A stretch of DNA of 64,000 nucleotides, taken from the NCBI GenBank assembly GCA_018303405.1, contig JAGVYD010000016.1, positions 1 to 64,000 of the forward strand, written 5' to 3'. Both the position numbers and the translations under genes were made by a program. Origin of the DNA: Candidatus Woesearchaeota archaeon (lineage in GTDB: Archaea; Nanobdellota; Nanobdellia; Woesearchaeales; JABMPP01). The notes under the pieces are model-generated. The model made no database searches and was not told the DNA's origin. It saw nothing but the letters and a program-made list of their open reading frames with translations. Positions 16,492 to 25,791 of the stretch are shown here, in pieces (position 1 is the first letter of the stretch; the number at the start of each line of letters is the position of its first letter).

Positions 16492-17171
16492 TGGTCCAGA
16501 AAACAAGGTTTCCCAATATTTTCGAGTCCGGCGGCGAAAAGAAAAAAATCCTGCTGACAAAAAGCATTTCTCCGGGCATGAAAGTGTACGGTGAAAAAAT
16601 AATCAGGATTGGCAAGGATGAGTACAGGGAATGGGATGCCTGGAAAAGCAAGCTATGTGCAGCTATACTCAAAGGCGCGAGCCAGATTGGCCTGAAAGAA
16701 GGCAATGTTGTTTTGTACCTTGGCGCTTCAACTGGCACAACTGTCTCCCATGTCTCGGATATCGTGACAAATTCAGGCTTTGTATTTGCACTGGATTTTG
16801 CTCCAAGGGTGATGAGGGAATTGGTCTTCCTTGCAGAGGACAGGAAGAATATAGCGCCTGTATTGGCGGATGCTGCGCGCCCGGCCACATTCTGCGGCAG
16901 CGTGTCCCAGGCAGACTGGCTTTACCAGGACATTGCCCAGCGCGACCAGGCTGAGATCTTCCTCAGGAACTGCGACTGGTTTTTGAAGAAAGACGGCTTT
17001 GCCCTGCTCTGCGTCAAGGCCAGGAGCATCGACATTTCAAAAAGGCCAAGGGAAATTTTCCAGCAGACAAGGAAGATGCTCGAGGATTCAAGAATGGTGG
17101 AAGTGGTTGAATATCGCGAATTGGACCCATTCCAGAAGGATCATTGCATTTTCATCTGCAAAAAAAGATAA
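16491..17171 (+). CDS. flpA: Fibrillarin-like rRNA/tRNA 2'-O-methyltransferase
   Basis: Catalytic subunit of the C/D-box RNP. 226 residues with the Rossmann SAM-binding motif VVLYLGASTGTTVSHVSDIV, then VFALDFAPRVMRELV, DWLYQDIAQRDQAEIFLRN and LLCVKARSIDI, all typical of fibrillarin. The start codon overlaps the nop5 stop (TGATG), so the two partners are made together. There is no GAR domain, as usual in archaea. Confidence 0.95.
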   Translation: MVQKTRFPNIFESGGEKKKILLTKSISPGMKVYGEKIIRIGKDEYREWDAWKSKLCAAILKGASQIGLKEGNVVLYLGASTGTTVSHVSDIVTNSGFVFALDFAPRVMRELVFLAEDRKNIAPVLADAARPATFCGSVSQADWLYQDIAQRDQAEIFLRNCDWFLKKDGFALLCVKARSIDISKRPREIFQQTRKMLEDSRMVEVVEYRELDPFQKDHCIFICKKR

Positions 17172-17245
17172 AAGCCTGGCATGGATGGCCTGGCAATGGA
17201 CTGATGTGGGAAAAATATAAAAAACGCCATAACCAAGGGGTCAAT

Positions 17246-18640
17246 ATGTTTAAACTTTTCAATACGCTGACAAGAAGCATAGAAGATTTCAGGGCAATAA
17301 AGAAAGGCCAGGTCAGGATGTACACATGCGGCCCGACAGTGTATGACTTTGCGCACATTGGCAATTATAGGGCATACATTTGCAGTGATATTCTTAGGAG
17401 GTGGCTTGAATACAGCGGCTATGAAGTCCGCCAGGTCATGAACCTGACTGACATAGACGACAAAACAATAAGGGACAGCCAGAAGCACAACATGTCCCTG
17501 AAAGATTTCACGGCAAAGTACATCACTGCTTTTTTCGAGGATATTGATGCGCTGAATATTGAAAGGGCGAATGAGTATCCAAAGGCAACAGACTATATAG
17601 ATGAGATGGTCAGGCTGATAAAAACCCTGATGGAGAAGGGATTTGCATACAGGGGCGAGGATGGCAGCATTTACTTCAGCGTCAGGAAATTTCCAGATTA
17701 TGGCAAACTGTCCAGGGTAAAAATTTCTGAGTTGGAGCAGGGCGCAAGCGGCCGTGTCAAAAGCGATGAGTATGAGCGCGAACAGGCCAATGATTTTGCA
17801 TTGTGGAAGGCATGGGACAGGGATGACGGGAATGTCTTCTGGGAAACAGAGATAGGAAGGGGCAGGCCAGGATGGCATATAGAGTGCAGCGCAATGAGCA
17901 TGAGGCTGCTGGGCGGCCACTTTGATATACATGCAGGAGGAATAGACCTAATTTTCCCCCACCATGAAAATGAAATAGCGCAAAGCGAAGGCGCGTCCGG
18001 CGGAAAGTTTGCTGATTATTGGTTCCACAATGAGTACCTGATGGTCAATGGAAAAAAAATGTCCAAAAAGCTTGGCAATTTCTTCACCCTCAGGGATTTG
18101 CTGGAAAAAGGCTTCAGCCCCAAGGCAATCCGGTATCTTTTGATGAGCGCGCATTACAAGGTACCACTGAATTTTACAGAAACGGCCTTGCAGGGCGCAG
18201 AAGAGACAATTGCCAGGCTAAAGGAGTTTATATCCAAGCTTAAAGAGGCCAATGGAAGCCACACTGACATTTCCAGTCATTTGGAAGCCTGCAAAAAGCA
18301 GTTCGGGGCAAGCATGGATGATGACCTCAACATCAGTTCAGCCCTGGCTTCCGTATTTGATTTTATGCGCGAGATAAACAAGCTGATGGCGGATGGCACG
18401 CTTTCAGCCGAAAATGCGAAAGAGATTCTGGGGTTCATGAAAAAACTGGACAAAGTCCTTGGCCTTCTGGAGTTTGCTGAAGAAAAAATTCCTGATGAGA
18501 TTATGGCCCTTGTTAATAAAAGGCAGGAAGCAAGGAAGAATAGGGATTTTGCAATGTCTGACAAGCTGAGGGACGAAATAAGGAAAAAGGGCTGGCAGGT
18601 TGATGACACCAAGGATGGTGTAAAAGTGAAAAAAATCTGA
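17246..18640 (+). CDS. cysS: Cysteinyl-tRNA synthetase
   Basis: Charges tRNA-Cys. 464 residues, class Ia. YTCGPTVYDFAHIGNYRA holds the zinc Cys28 and the HIGN motif (37-40). The zinc ligands continue in GWHIECSAMS and HHENEIAQSE. The KMSKS loop is GKKMSKKLGN, and a C-terminal DALR-like helical region follows. The frame is open far upstream, but the ATG at 17246 is preceded by AAGGGGTC and gives the family N-terminus, so the upstream part inside flpA was left out. Confidence 0.95.
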   Translation: MFKLFNTLTRSIEDFRAIKKGQVRMYTCGPTVYDFAHIGNYRAYICSDILRRWLEYSGYEVRQVMNLTDIDDKTIRDSQKHNMSLKDFTAKYITAFFEDIDALNIERANEYPKATDYIDEMVRLIKTLMEKGFAYRGEDGSIYFSVRKFPDYGKLSRVKISELEQGASGRVKSDEYEREQANDFALWKAWDRDDGNVFWETEIGRGRPGWHIECSAMSMRLLGGHFDIHAGGIDLIFPHHENEIAQSEGASGGKFADYWFHNEYLMVNGKKMSKKLGNFFTLRDLLEKGFSPKAIRYLLMSAHYKVPLNFTETALQGAEETIARLKEFISKLKEANGSHTDISSHLEACKKQFGASMDDDLNISSALASVFDFMREINKLMADGTLSAENAKEILGFMKKLDKVLGLLEFAEEKIPDEIMALVNKRQEARKNRDFAMSDKLRDEIRKKGWQVDDTKDGVKVKKI

Positions 18641-18703
18641 AATTATTCTGCACTATGGAAATTGCCCTGGACAAAAAATCATCATCCTGAAGAATGCCCA
18701 TTT

Positions 18704-21133
18704 TCAGGCTTCTATGGAAATCTTGACTTTCTCATTGAGAGTTTCGCTGCCTTTCCCGGAAATGACTTCCTTGATCTTTCCAGTTGCCTTGATGTCAGGG
18801 ATGAATGGCCTCAGTTTTTCCATGTCTTCCCTACTGCATTCAATCACCAGTCTCGACAGCTCGATTTTTAGCGACATATTCTTCCCAGACTTGAATTTTC
18901 GGACAGCTGATATTATGTCTACTGCCATTTTTCCATAGGCCTCGGCATCCTGGTCAACCATCCCTTCCTCATAGCCAGGCCACTCGCAAAGGTGGACTGA
19001 TTTTTTGCCTTCATTTTTCCTGAAATATGCCTGGTAAATCTCCTCGGTGATGTGGGGGGTTATGGGTGCCATGAGCCTCAATATTGAATAAAGCACAGTG
19101 TAGAGGGTGTATTTGGCCGATTCTACTTCATCATTATCATAAGCAGCGGGATTATACAGCCTGTCCTTGGCCATTTCGAGGTAATTGTCGCAAAATACCT
19201 GCCAGAAGAATTTTTCAGTGTCAAGCTTTGTCCTTACATATTCGTAATTGTCAAACCATTCTGTGTTATTGGCTATTAGCCTGTTAAGCGTGGATAAAAT
19301 CCATTTGTCAGCTGGATAGAGGCTGCCTGGCATTTTCGGCTCGTATCCTGCAAGGTGCATCATTGAAAATTTGCTTGCATTCCACAGCTTTGTGACAAAC
19401 TTGTGCCCGGTTACAAGGTCCTTTTCAAGGAAAGGGAGGTCCTCGCCGAGCTTTGAGCCTGCTGCCCAAAACCTGAGCGCGTCAGCTGAATACTTGTCCA
19501 TCATGAGCTGCGGCTCAACAACATTGCCCTTGCTCTTGCTCATCTTCTTTCCATGGGGGTCAAGCGCAAACCCGCTGATTGCAATATTCTGCCAGGGATT
19601 TTTACCATTGTGGAATCTGCTTTTGACAAGCGTGTTGAATAGCCAAAAAGTGATTATGTCGTGCGCCTGCGGCCTCAATGACATGGGAAACAATTTTTTC
19701 CTGACTGATTCGTCTTCAACAAGCTCGATTGCAATTTGCGGGGTAAGTGAGGAAGTTGCCCAGGTGTCCATCACGTCCTTCTCAGGGATAAGGTCAGAGG
19801 CCTCGACTCCTTTTGGAACGTGAAGTGGCTTGTCAGCCAGAGGGTCAACTGGCAGCTGCTTTTCATCAGCCAGTATTACCTTTCCGTCTTTTGTGTACCA
19901 TAGGGGAAATGGGACGCCATAATACCTTTGCCTTGAGATGTTCCAATCCCACCTCAGGCCTTTTATCCAATTATCATATCTTGTCCTCATGAAATCCGGG
20001 TGCCATTTGATTTCCTTGCCTGCTTTCAGGTATTCATCCTTAAGGTCAAGGTACCTTATGTACCATTGCTCTGTTGCAATGTACTCGATGTCAGTATCGC
20101 ATCTCTCGTGTGTATTCACAATGTGCCTTATTTTTTCCAGCTTGGCAAGCGCGCCCTCCTTCTCAAGCTCTTCAATAACCAGTTTCCGCGCTTCCTCGCT
20201 CTTCATTCCCTTGAACTTGCCTGAATTGTCATTGAACTTTCCGTCAAGGCCCATTACATCTATTGCCTTGATTTGCGGATGCCTTTCCATCCAGTCTATG
20301 CACTCAACGCCGCCATATGTGCAGTAATAAACAACTCCGGAGCCGTATTCCATATCAGTAAATTCATCAGGGATAAGCTCAACTTCCTTCCCGGTTATGG
20401 GCATCCTGACTTTTTTGCCTATCAAATGCTTGTACCTTTTGTCATCGGGATGCACGGAAATCCCAACGCATCCATAAATCAGCTCTGGCCTTGTTGTTGC
20501 AAATACCAAGTGCTCGCTTGTGCCGTCAACATCAACCTTTATGTAAACCAAATGCGATTCCCTTTCAGCGTCCTTTAGTTCAACCTGTGCAATGGCTGTC
20601 TGGCATGTTGGGCAAAACATGATTGGTGATTTTTTTCTCTCAATCCTTCCCATTTTGTAGAGGTCCAGGAAGGATTTCTGGCTTATTCGCTGGCAGTGCT
20701 CGTTTATTGTGGTGTAAAAAAGGCTGAAATCGCATGAGATGCCAAGTTTCTTCCAGTCCGAGACATATTCCGGCCGGATTTCCTCAAGGGTTTCCAGGCA
20801 AAGCCTTACGAATTCCTTCCTTTCCATTGCCTTGCTCCTGACTTTCTTGGTTTTCTCAATCAGCCGTTCCGTGGCAAGCCCGTTGTCATCCGTGCCAAAC
20901 GGGTAAAATATGTTACGGCCCTGCATCCGCTTGAACCTGATTATGAAATCCTGCTGCGAATATGAGAATGAATGGCCAATGTGCATCTTGCCAGATACAG
21001 TTGGGGGAGGGGTGTCTACAGAGAATATTTCTGCCTTGGAATGTGGGTCAAACTTGTAAATGCCTTCGTCTTCCCAAAATTTCTGCCATTTTGGCTCGCT
21101 GGTTTTTGGTTCATATCTTTCCGGCAGTTCCAT
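18704..21133 (-). CDS. valS: Valyl-tRNA synthetase
   Basis: Charges tRNA-Val and edits misactivated threonine. It is 809 residues, compact for the family (usually 850-950). PPTVSGKMHIGHSFSY carries HIGH (51-54). The CP1 editing domain is present (ATTRPELIYGCVGISVHPDD). GKKMSKSKGNVVEP is the KMSKS loop, and WDWNISRQRYYGVPFPLWY matches ValRS. The anticodon-binding helical domain follows, and the C-terminal coiled coil looks shortened. It is convergent with cysS. Confidence 0.95.
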   Translation of the reverse strand: MELPERYEPKTSEPKWQKFWEDEGIYKFDPHSKAEIFSVDTPPPTVSGKMHIGHSFSYSQQDFIIRFKRMQGRNIFYPFGTDDNGLATERLIEKTKKVRSKAMERKEFVRLCLETLEEIRPEYVSDWKKLGISCDFSLFYTTINEHCQRISQKSFLDLYKMGRIERKKSPIMFCPTCQTAIAQVELKDAERESHLVYIKVDVDGTSEHLVFATTRPELIYGCVGISVHPDDKRYKHLIGKKVRMPITGKEVELIPDEFTDMEYGSGVVYYCTYGGVECIDWMERHPQIKAIDVMGLDGKFNDNSGKFKGMKSEEARKLVIEELEKEGALAKLEKIRHIVNTHERCDTDIEYIATEQWYIRYLDLKDEYLKAGKEIKWHPDFMRTRYDNWIKGLRWDWNISRQRYYGVPFPLWYTKDGKVILADEKQLPVDPLADKPLHVPKGVEASDLIPEKDVMDTWATSSLTPQIAIELVEDESVRKKLFPMSLRPQAHDIITFWLFNTLVKSRFHNGKNPWQNIAISGFALDPHGKKMSKSKGNVVEPQLMMDKYSADALRFWAAGSKLGEDLPFLEKDLVTGHKFVTKLWNASKFSMMHLAGYEPKMPGSLYPADKWILSTLNRLIANNTEWFDNYEYVRTKLDTEKFFWQVFCDNYLEMAKDRLYNPAAYDNDEVESAKYTLYTVLYSILRLMAPITPHITEEIYQAYFRKNEGKKSVHLCEWPGYEEGMVDQDAEAYGKMAVDIISAVRKFKSGKNMSLKIELSRLVIECSREDMEKLRPFIPDIKATGKIKEVISGKGSETLNEKVKISIEA

Positions 21134-21262
21134 AGCGTAAAAGAGAATGGATAGGGTATTTAAAGGTTAAGGCAAAAAAGCCCAGCCTGCAATCACGGCT
21201 GTGCGATAGCAGGGCAGCGCCAATTGACCAAGTTTTATATATCAGGAAGTATAGCAAGGCTC

Positions 21263-21682
21263 ATGATTCCCCAAGAGAAAATAACAGTTGATGTGGTTAT
21301 CAATGCGCCGATTGAAAAAGCATGGAAATTCTACACTGCCCCTGAGCATGTCATTCACTGGAACAATGCATCAGATGGATGGCATACGCCAAAAGCAGTG
21401 AATGACCTTAGGAAAGGCGGAAAATTCAGTTACCGCATGGAGGCAAAAGATGGCAGCGCCGGGTTTGACTTCAGCGGCATGTATGAGGAAGTAAGGCAGC
21501 ATGAGCTCATTGAATATTCACTCGGCGATGCCAGGAAGGTAAAGGTTATTTTTTCAAAAAGCGGCGCCAAGACAATGGTTGTCGTGACATTTGACGCTGA
21601 AACTGAGAACTCAGTTGAATTGCAGAGAAAAGGCTGGCAGGCCATCCTGAATAATTTCAAGAAATACACTGAGAGCAATTGA
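21263..21682 (+). CDS. AHSA1/SRPBCC-type START-fold protein
   Basis: 139 residues. KITVDVVINAPIEKAWKFYTAPEHVIHWNNASDGW is the entry to the AHSA1 (activator of Hsp90 ATPase-like) SRPBCC fold. A central GKFSYRMEAKDGSAGFDFSGMYEEV and a terminal long helix GWQAILNNFKKYTES follow. The fold binds hydrophobic ligands, and the function here is unknown. The TTTTATATAT box (about 21234-21243) lies 26 bases before the ATG at 21263, so the longer frame from 21224 is rejected. Confidence 0.82.
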   Translation: MIPQEKITVDVVINAPIEKAWKFYTAPEHVIHWNNASDGWHTPKAVNDLRKGGKFSYRMEAKDGSAGFDFSGMYEEVRQHELIEYSLGDARKVKVIFSKSGAKTMVVVTFDAETENSVELQRKGWQAILNNFKKYTESN

Positions 21683-21687
21683 ACAAG

Positions 21688-22392
21688 ATGTCTTCAATAA
21701 AAAAGGAAATGCTCGCCTTGGCAAGCAAGGAAAGAGCAAAGGCTTCTTCCTGGTTCTTCAAGACAGGAAAAGGCCAGTATGGCGAAGGAGATGTTTTCCT
21801 TGGGCTGACAGTGCCAGAGCAGCGTGCAATTGCAAAAAAATACCATGATCTGCCTTATTCTGGCATCAAAAAATTGCTGGAGAGCAAGTATCATGAGCAC
21901 AGGCTCACTGGCCTGCTCATTCTTGTTTTGAGATATCAGAAATCCAAAGATGTAAAGGAAAAGAAAAGCATAGCTGAATTCTATCTCAGGAACAGAAAGG
22001 GAATAAACAACTGGGACCTTGTTGACTTAAGCGCGCCAAGGATTCTGGGCAATTATTTTTTTGACAAGGACAAGGCAACATTATACAGATTTGCTGAGTC
22101 GCAGAATCTATGGGAGAGAAGGATTGCAGTTCTTGCGACTTTCTGGTTCATTTCAAAAGGCAAATTTGACCATTCATTAAGAATTGCAAAAATGCTCCTG
22201 AATGACAGGCATGACCTAATCCACAAGGCTGTTGGCTGGATGCTGAGGGAGATAGGGAAAAGGGACGAAAAAGCGCTTCTGAATTTCTTGGATAAACATT
22301 GCAGGAAAATGCCAAGGACAATGCTGAGGTACGCCATTGAAAGGCTGGATGGGAAGAAGAGAACACATTACATGGCCAGGCAGCCGGCATAA
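21688..22392 (+). CDS. AlkD-like DNA alkylation repair HEAT-repeat protein
   Basis: About 234 residues built of HEAT-like helical repeats. GLTVPEQRAIAKKY, the WDLVDLSAPRILGNYF block and the KAVGWMLREIGKRDEKALLNFLDKHCRKMPRTMLRYAIERL tail are the AlkD family pattern. AlkD is a DNA glycosylase that removes bulky or positively charged alkylated bases. A TTG at 21679 overlapping the preceding TGA is an alternative start; the ATG three codons later was chosen. Operon with the AHSA1-like gene. Confidence 0.85.
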   Translation: MSSIKKEMLALASKERAKASSWFFKTGKGQYGEGDVFLGLTVPEQRAIAKKYHDLPYSGIKKLLESKYHEHRLTGLLILVLRYQKSKDVKEKKSIAEFYLRNRKGINNWDLVDLSAPRILGNYFFDKDKATLYRFAESQNLWERRIAVLATFWFISKGKFDHSLRIAKMLLNDRHDLIHKAVGWMLREIGKRDEKALLNFLDKHCRKMPRTMLRYAIERLDGKKRTHYMARQPA

Positions 22393-22426
22393 GCTTTTTA
22401 TTCTACTATGATTTGGCAACGCAAGT

Positions 22427-23653
22427 ATGGATAAGGATAAATCTTCCCATCTTCCGTGGTTCCGCAAATATGCGCCTGCAAAATCAGCTGACATTCTCGG
22501 CCAGGAAAAGGCCATGTCTGAGATTAAGAAATTCCTCCAGGATTACAAGAAGCAGAAGAAAAAGGCAATTCTTCTGCACGGGCCGACTGGAACCGGCAAG
22601 ACAGCAAGCGTCTATGCAGTCGCATCTGAGCTTGACTGCGAGGTTGTGGAAGTGAATGCCTCTGATTTCAGGAATGAAGCCTCAATCAACAGCATTGTTG
22701 GGGCAGCTGTGGAGCAGCTTTCGCTTTTTGCCAAAACCAAGCTGATACTGGTTGACGAGATTGACGGCCTTTCCGGGACCCAGGACAGGGGCGGCATTCC
22801 AGCCCTGGCCAAGCTGATTGATAAAACAACATATCCGATATTCCTGACAACAAATGATGCATATAACCAGAAATTTAGGCCATTAAGGGCAAAATGCATT
22901 GACGTCGAGTTCCATGCATTGCAGGCTGCATCGATACAGAACATCATCAGGCCAATAGCAAAATCCGAGGGCATAGGCATTTCTGAAGAAAACATTAAGG
23001 CGCTGGCGAGAATGGCATCAGGGGATGCCCGCGCAGCAATCAATGACCTGCAAACCCTGGCTGGGTTTTCCAATGAAGTTAAGGAGCCGGAAGTGCTGGG
23101 TGAGAGGAACAGGCAGGATACAATAATCAATGCTTTGCTGAGGGTTATGAAATCAACGGATGTCAATGTTGCCAGGAATGCATTCGAAAATGTCAACGAA
23201 GACCTTGACCAGTGCATGCTGTGGCTGGATGAAAACCTGCCAAAAGAGTATACAAAGCCTGAGGACCTTGCAAAGGCATATGACATGATGTCCAGGGCAG
23301 ATGTTTTCAGGGGCAGGATCAGGAAATGGCAGCATTGGAGGTTCCTTGTTTATGTTAACGAGCTTATCACAGCAGGAATCGCGCTTTCAAAAAAGGAAAA
23401 GTACCACCAGTTTGTTGCCTACAAGCCAACTACAAAGCTGTTGAAGATATGGATGGCAAACCAGCGCTACCTGAAAAGAAAGGAAATAGCAGGGAAGATT
23501 GCTGAAAAGACCCACACTTCCACCAGGGTTGCCGTACAGAGCACAATCCCCTATCTTCAGCACATATTCAGGAAAAATAAGCAGCGGTCCCAGGAAATAG
23601 CAGAATTTCTCGGGCTGGAAAAAGAGCACATAGACTGGCTCAGGAATAAGTGA
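22427..23653 (+). CDS. rfcL: Replication factor C large subunit
   Basis: Part of the clamp loader that opens PCNA on DNA. 408 residues. Walker A LLHGPTGTGKTA (about 49-60), Walker B ILVDEIDGLSG, sensor 1 TTNDAYNQKFRPL and sensor 2 ASGDARAAINDLQ are all present. PWFRKYAPAKSADILGQEKA at the start is typical of RFC-L. The C-terminal collar is helical. It ends at EKEHIDWLRNK without the PCNA-binding QxxLxxFF-type box that many archaeal RFC-L proteins carry. The small subunit is not in this window. Confidence 0.93.
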   Translation: MDKDKSSHLPWFRKYAPAKSADILGQEKAMSEIKKFLQDYKKQKKKAILLHGPTGTGKTASVYAVASELDCEVVEVNASDFRNEASINSIVGAAVEQLSLFAKTKLILVDEIDGLSGTQDRGGIPALAKLIDKTTYPIFLTTNDAYNQKFRPLRAKCIDVEFHALQAASIQNIIRPIAKSEGIGISEENIKALARMASGDARAAINDLQTLAGFSNEVKEPEVLGERNRQDTIINALLRVMKSTDVNVARNAFENVNEDLDQCMLWLDENLPKEYTKPEDLAKAYDMMSRADVFRGRIRKWQHWRFLVYVNELITAGIALSKKEKYHQFVAYKPTTKLLKIWMANQRYLKRKEIAGKIAEKTHTSTRVAVQSTIPYLQHIFRKNKQRSQEIAEFLGLEKEHIDWLRNK

Positions 23654-23728
23654 AGCGTGAGCAGGGCTTTCTTGCATTTTCAGCCATCCTGCAGTAAATT
23701 TATATAATTGGAAGCGAATTTCTGGGCT

Positions 23729-24649
23729 ATGTTCCACTCCAAGCGCAATCTGAAGAACCATGCAGTGCTGTTTGGCTATTTGATTGGGATTGCCACTTTG
23801 GGCTTGCTTGCATTCTATTATTGGCAGCCGCTTGTGCAGATGTACACCAATCCCGACGAAATCCGAACTTTTATAGAGGGCTTTGGAATTTTTGGCCCAT
23901 TGGTCTTTATTTTCTTCCAGTTCCTGCAGGTGATAATATTCTTTGTGCCGGGCGCGGTATTTACAATTGCAGGAGGATATCTTTTTGGCACTTTTGTCGG
24001 AACTGTCTATTCAATAATCGGCACCATGATTGGCAGCATTTTGGTTTTTCTTGTGAGCCGGAAATACGGAAGGCCATTTGTCGAGAAGATTGTTCACAGG
24101 AAAGAGCTGCAGCATTTTGATGCCTTTTTCAAAAAAAGGGGGAAAATTTCGATTGTGATAACAAGGATGGTCCCGGTGATTTTCCCCAATGACGCCGTGT
24201 CAATGGCAGCTGGCATAACACCGATTAAGTTTAGGGATTATGTTCTGTATTCAATTATTGGTTTCATTCCCCACCTGTTTCTGCTGAACTATTTCGGCGT
24301 CGAATTAACCAAGGAATTCAATCCATCGACAGTGATTATATTGACGCTGGTTGGGTTATCTGGAATGGCATATATATTCAGGCATCCGATAAAGGTCTTC
24401 TTCATTAAGGAAATCAGGGAGCTGGAAGCTGACCTCAGGAAAGTGGAGGAAGTTTCTGTTAAGGAGGTCGCGGTTATTGAAGAGGCTGTTGAGAGGGAGT
24501 ATGATGAGGTTGTGGAAGAGATTAAAATAGTGGAGGAAGAAATTTTCCAGGAAGAGCCCAAAAAGGCAGCCATGCAGGAAAATGCAAAAAAAGAGATTCC
24601 TGAAAAGCCTGTGAGGAAAAAAACTAAAACAGTTTCCAAGAAAAAATGA
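23729..24649 (+). CDS. TVP38/TMEM64 (VTT/DedA-like) membrane protein
   Basis: 306 residues. About six hydrophobic segments make the VTT domain, with FFVPGAVFTIAGGYLFGTFVGTVYSIIGTMIGS and the VTRMVPVIFPNDAVSMAAGIT motif. A long acidic then lysine-rich cytoplasmic tail follows (about 225-306). VTT proteins are linked to lipid scrambling or transport across membranes. The TTTATATAA box (23699-23707) sits about 26 bases before the ATG at 23729, so it is probably leaderless. The charged tail is unusual for the family. Confidence 0.85.
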   Translation: MFHSKRNLKNHAVLFGYLIGIATLGLLAFYYWQPLVQMYTNPDEIRTFIEGFGIFGPLVFIFFQFLQVIIFFVPGAVFTIAGGYLFGTFVGTVYSIIGTMIGSILVFLVSRKYGRPFVEKIVHRKELQHFDAFFKKRGKISIVITRMVPVIFPNDAVSMAAGITPIKFRDYVLYSIIGFIPHLFLLNYFGVELTKEFNPSTVIILTLVGLSGMAYIFRHPIKVFFIKEIRELEADLRKVEEVSVKEVAVIEEAVEREYDEVVEEIKIVEEEIFQEEPKKAAMQENAKKEIPEKPVRKKTKTVSKKK

Positions 24650-24687
24650 TTATGGATGCCTGCGCAGCTATCGGCACCTGACTTTCA

Positions 24688-25791
24688 TCAAGGCAGGAAT
24701 TTCTCAGGATGCTCAAGTTTTTCAGGCAGGTAATTGCTTATGACAAAATTAAGGCCTTGTGCTGCAAGCGCCTGCTGCTCTGCCCTTTTCTTCATGGTAA
24801 TGAGAAGCTTCAGGGCCTTCTGCCATTCCGGGTAATGCTTGATAAAAGGGTCGTTCTTGAAAGCATCCTGTGTCCTTTTGATATCAATATCCTTTAGGGG
24901 ATGCGTTGGCAGCTTGTAGTCAATGATATCCTGGGGCGTGACCCCGAGGAATTTGGCTTTTGGGACGCAAAAATACTTGTTGATGTGTGCTGAATTTCCG
25001 CTCCCCACTTTCAATGTCCTGTAGATATTTGCAATCCCATAGGGATCGCAGTCAGTGAAGCCATAAACGGGTATTTTTTTCTCGTCGCTCAGCCTCCTGA
25101 GGAATCTTCTGCATGCCCTTGTTGGAACGCCTCCGAGGGAGACAAGTATGCACTTTGCCTTTTTCCAGTAAGCGTGCTTCACAAGCCTCTGGTACATACC
25201 TGCTGTTTCAATAGCCAGTATAAATTCTGCATCTGTGTCAAACTGGAGATGCTCGACGCTGCTCGGCACTGAATAAGCCCCTGAGCCAAATTTGGTGCAG
25301 TCAATCTCAATCTCCTTGCCTGTTTCAGGGTCAACATCAATCACAACAAGCTTTCCTGACACATCGCCTCCCTTTTCTTCCGGAATAAATCCAATTTGCT
25401 CCCTGTTGACCATCAGCATTGATTCAATGTCATCCATGACCATGTCAGATTCGGGCTGCTCATTGAACCTTGCATCGCCCCAGTTCTTTGAAACATAATA
25501 CGCTTCTCTTTTAGTCGCAATATCATCAGTCCTGACAAGCTCCTTTGAAAGCGCCATCATCTTCAGTGTCTGGGCAAAGGTCTTGACTGTGGATGCTGTG
25601 AGGGTCCTTTCCTTGAATTTCCCCAAAAGCTCAAAGTAGCCCAATTTAGGGTCATATGTGACATTCTGGAGGCTGCGAAGCGGCATGGACAGCTGCGGCT
25701 GCATCTTGTCAAGGATTTTCCTGTATACATCAGTGGCCACTCCATCAATTTCCTTGAGCACTTTTTGGTCAGCCTGCTTGCCCTTACTCAT
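24688..25791 (-). CDS. top6A: DNA topoisomerase VI subunit A
   Basis: DNA-cleaving subunit of type IIB topoisomerase, related to Spo11. 367 residues. A winged-helix (CAP) domain carries the catalytic tyrosine in KREAYYVSKNWG (about 98-99). The TOPRIM domain has ETAGMYQRL and GFTDCDPYGIANIYRTLK. The ATG at 25791 overlaps the end of top6B by 8 bases; the frame upstream of it lies inside top6B and is not used. Last gene of the rio1-KH-top6B-top6A operon. Confidence 0.95.
   Translation of the reverse strand: MSKGKQADQKVLKEIDGVATDVYRKILDKMQPQLSMPLRSLQNVTYDPKLGYFELLGKFKERTLTASTVKTFAQTLKMMALSKELVRTDDIATKREAYYVSKNWGDARFNEQPESDMVMDDIESMLMVNREQIGFIPEEKGGDVSGKLVVIDVDPETGKEIEIDCTKFGSGAYSVPSSVEHLQFDTDAEFILAIETAGMYQRLVKHAYWKKAKCILVSLGGVPTRACRRFLRRLSDEKKIPVYGFTDCDPYGIANIYRTLKVGSGNSAHINKYFCVPKAKFLGVTPQDIIDYKLPTHPLKDIDIKRTQDAFKNDPFIKHYPEWQKALKLLITMKKRAEQQALAAQGLNFVISNYLPEKLEHPEKFLP

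Noticed and set aside
17144-17245. Upstream extension of cysS
   Set aside because: It overlaps flpA; the ATG at 17246 has a ribosome site and gives the family N-terminus.
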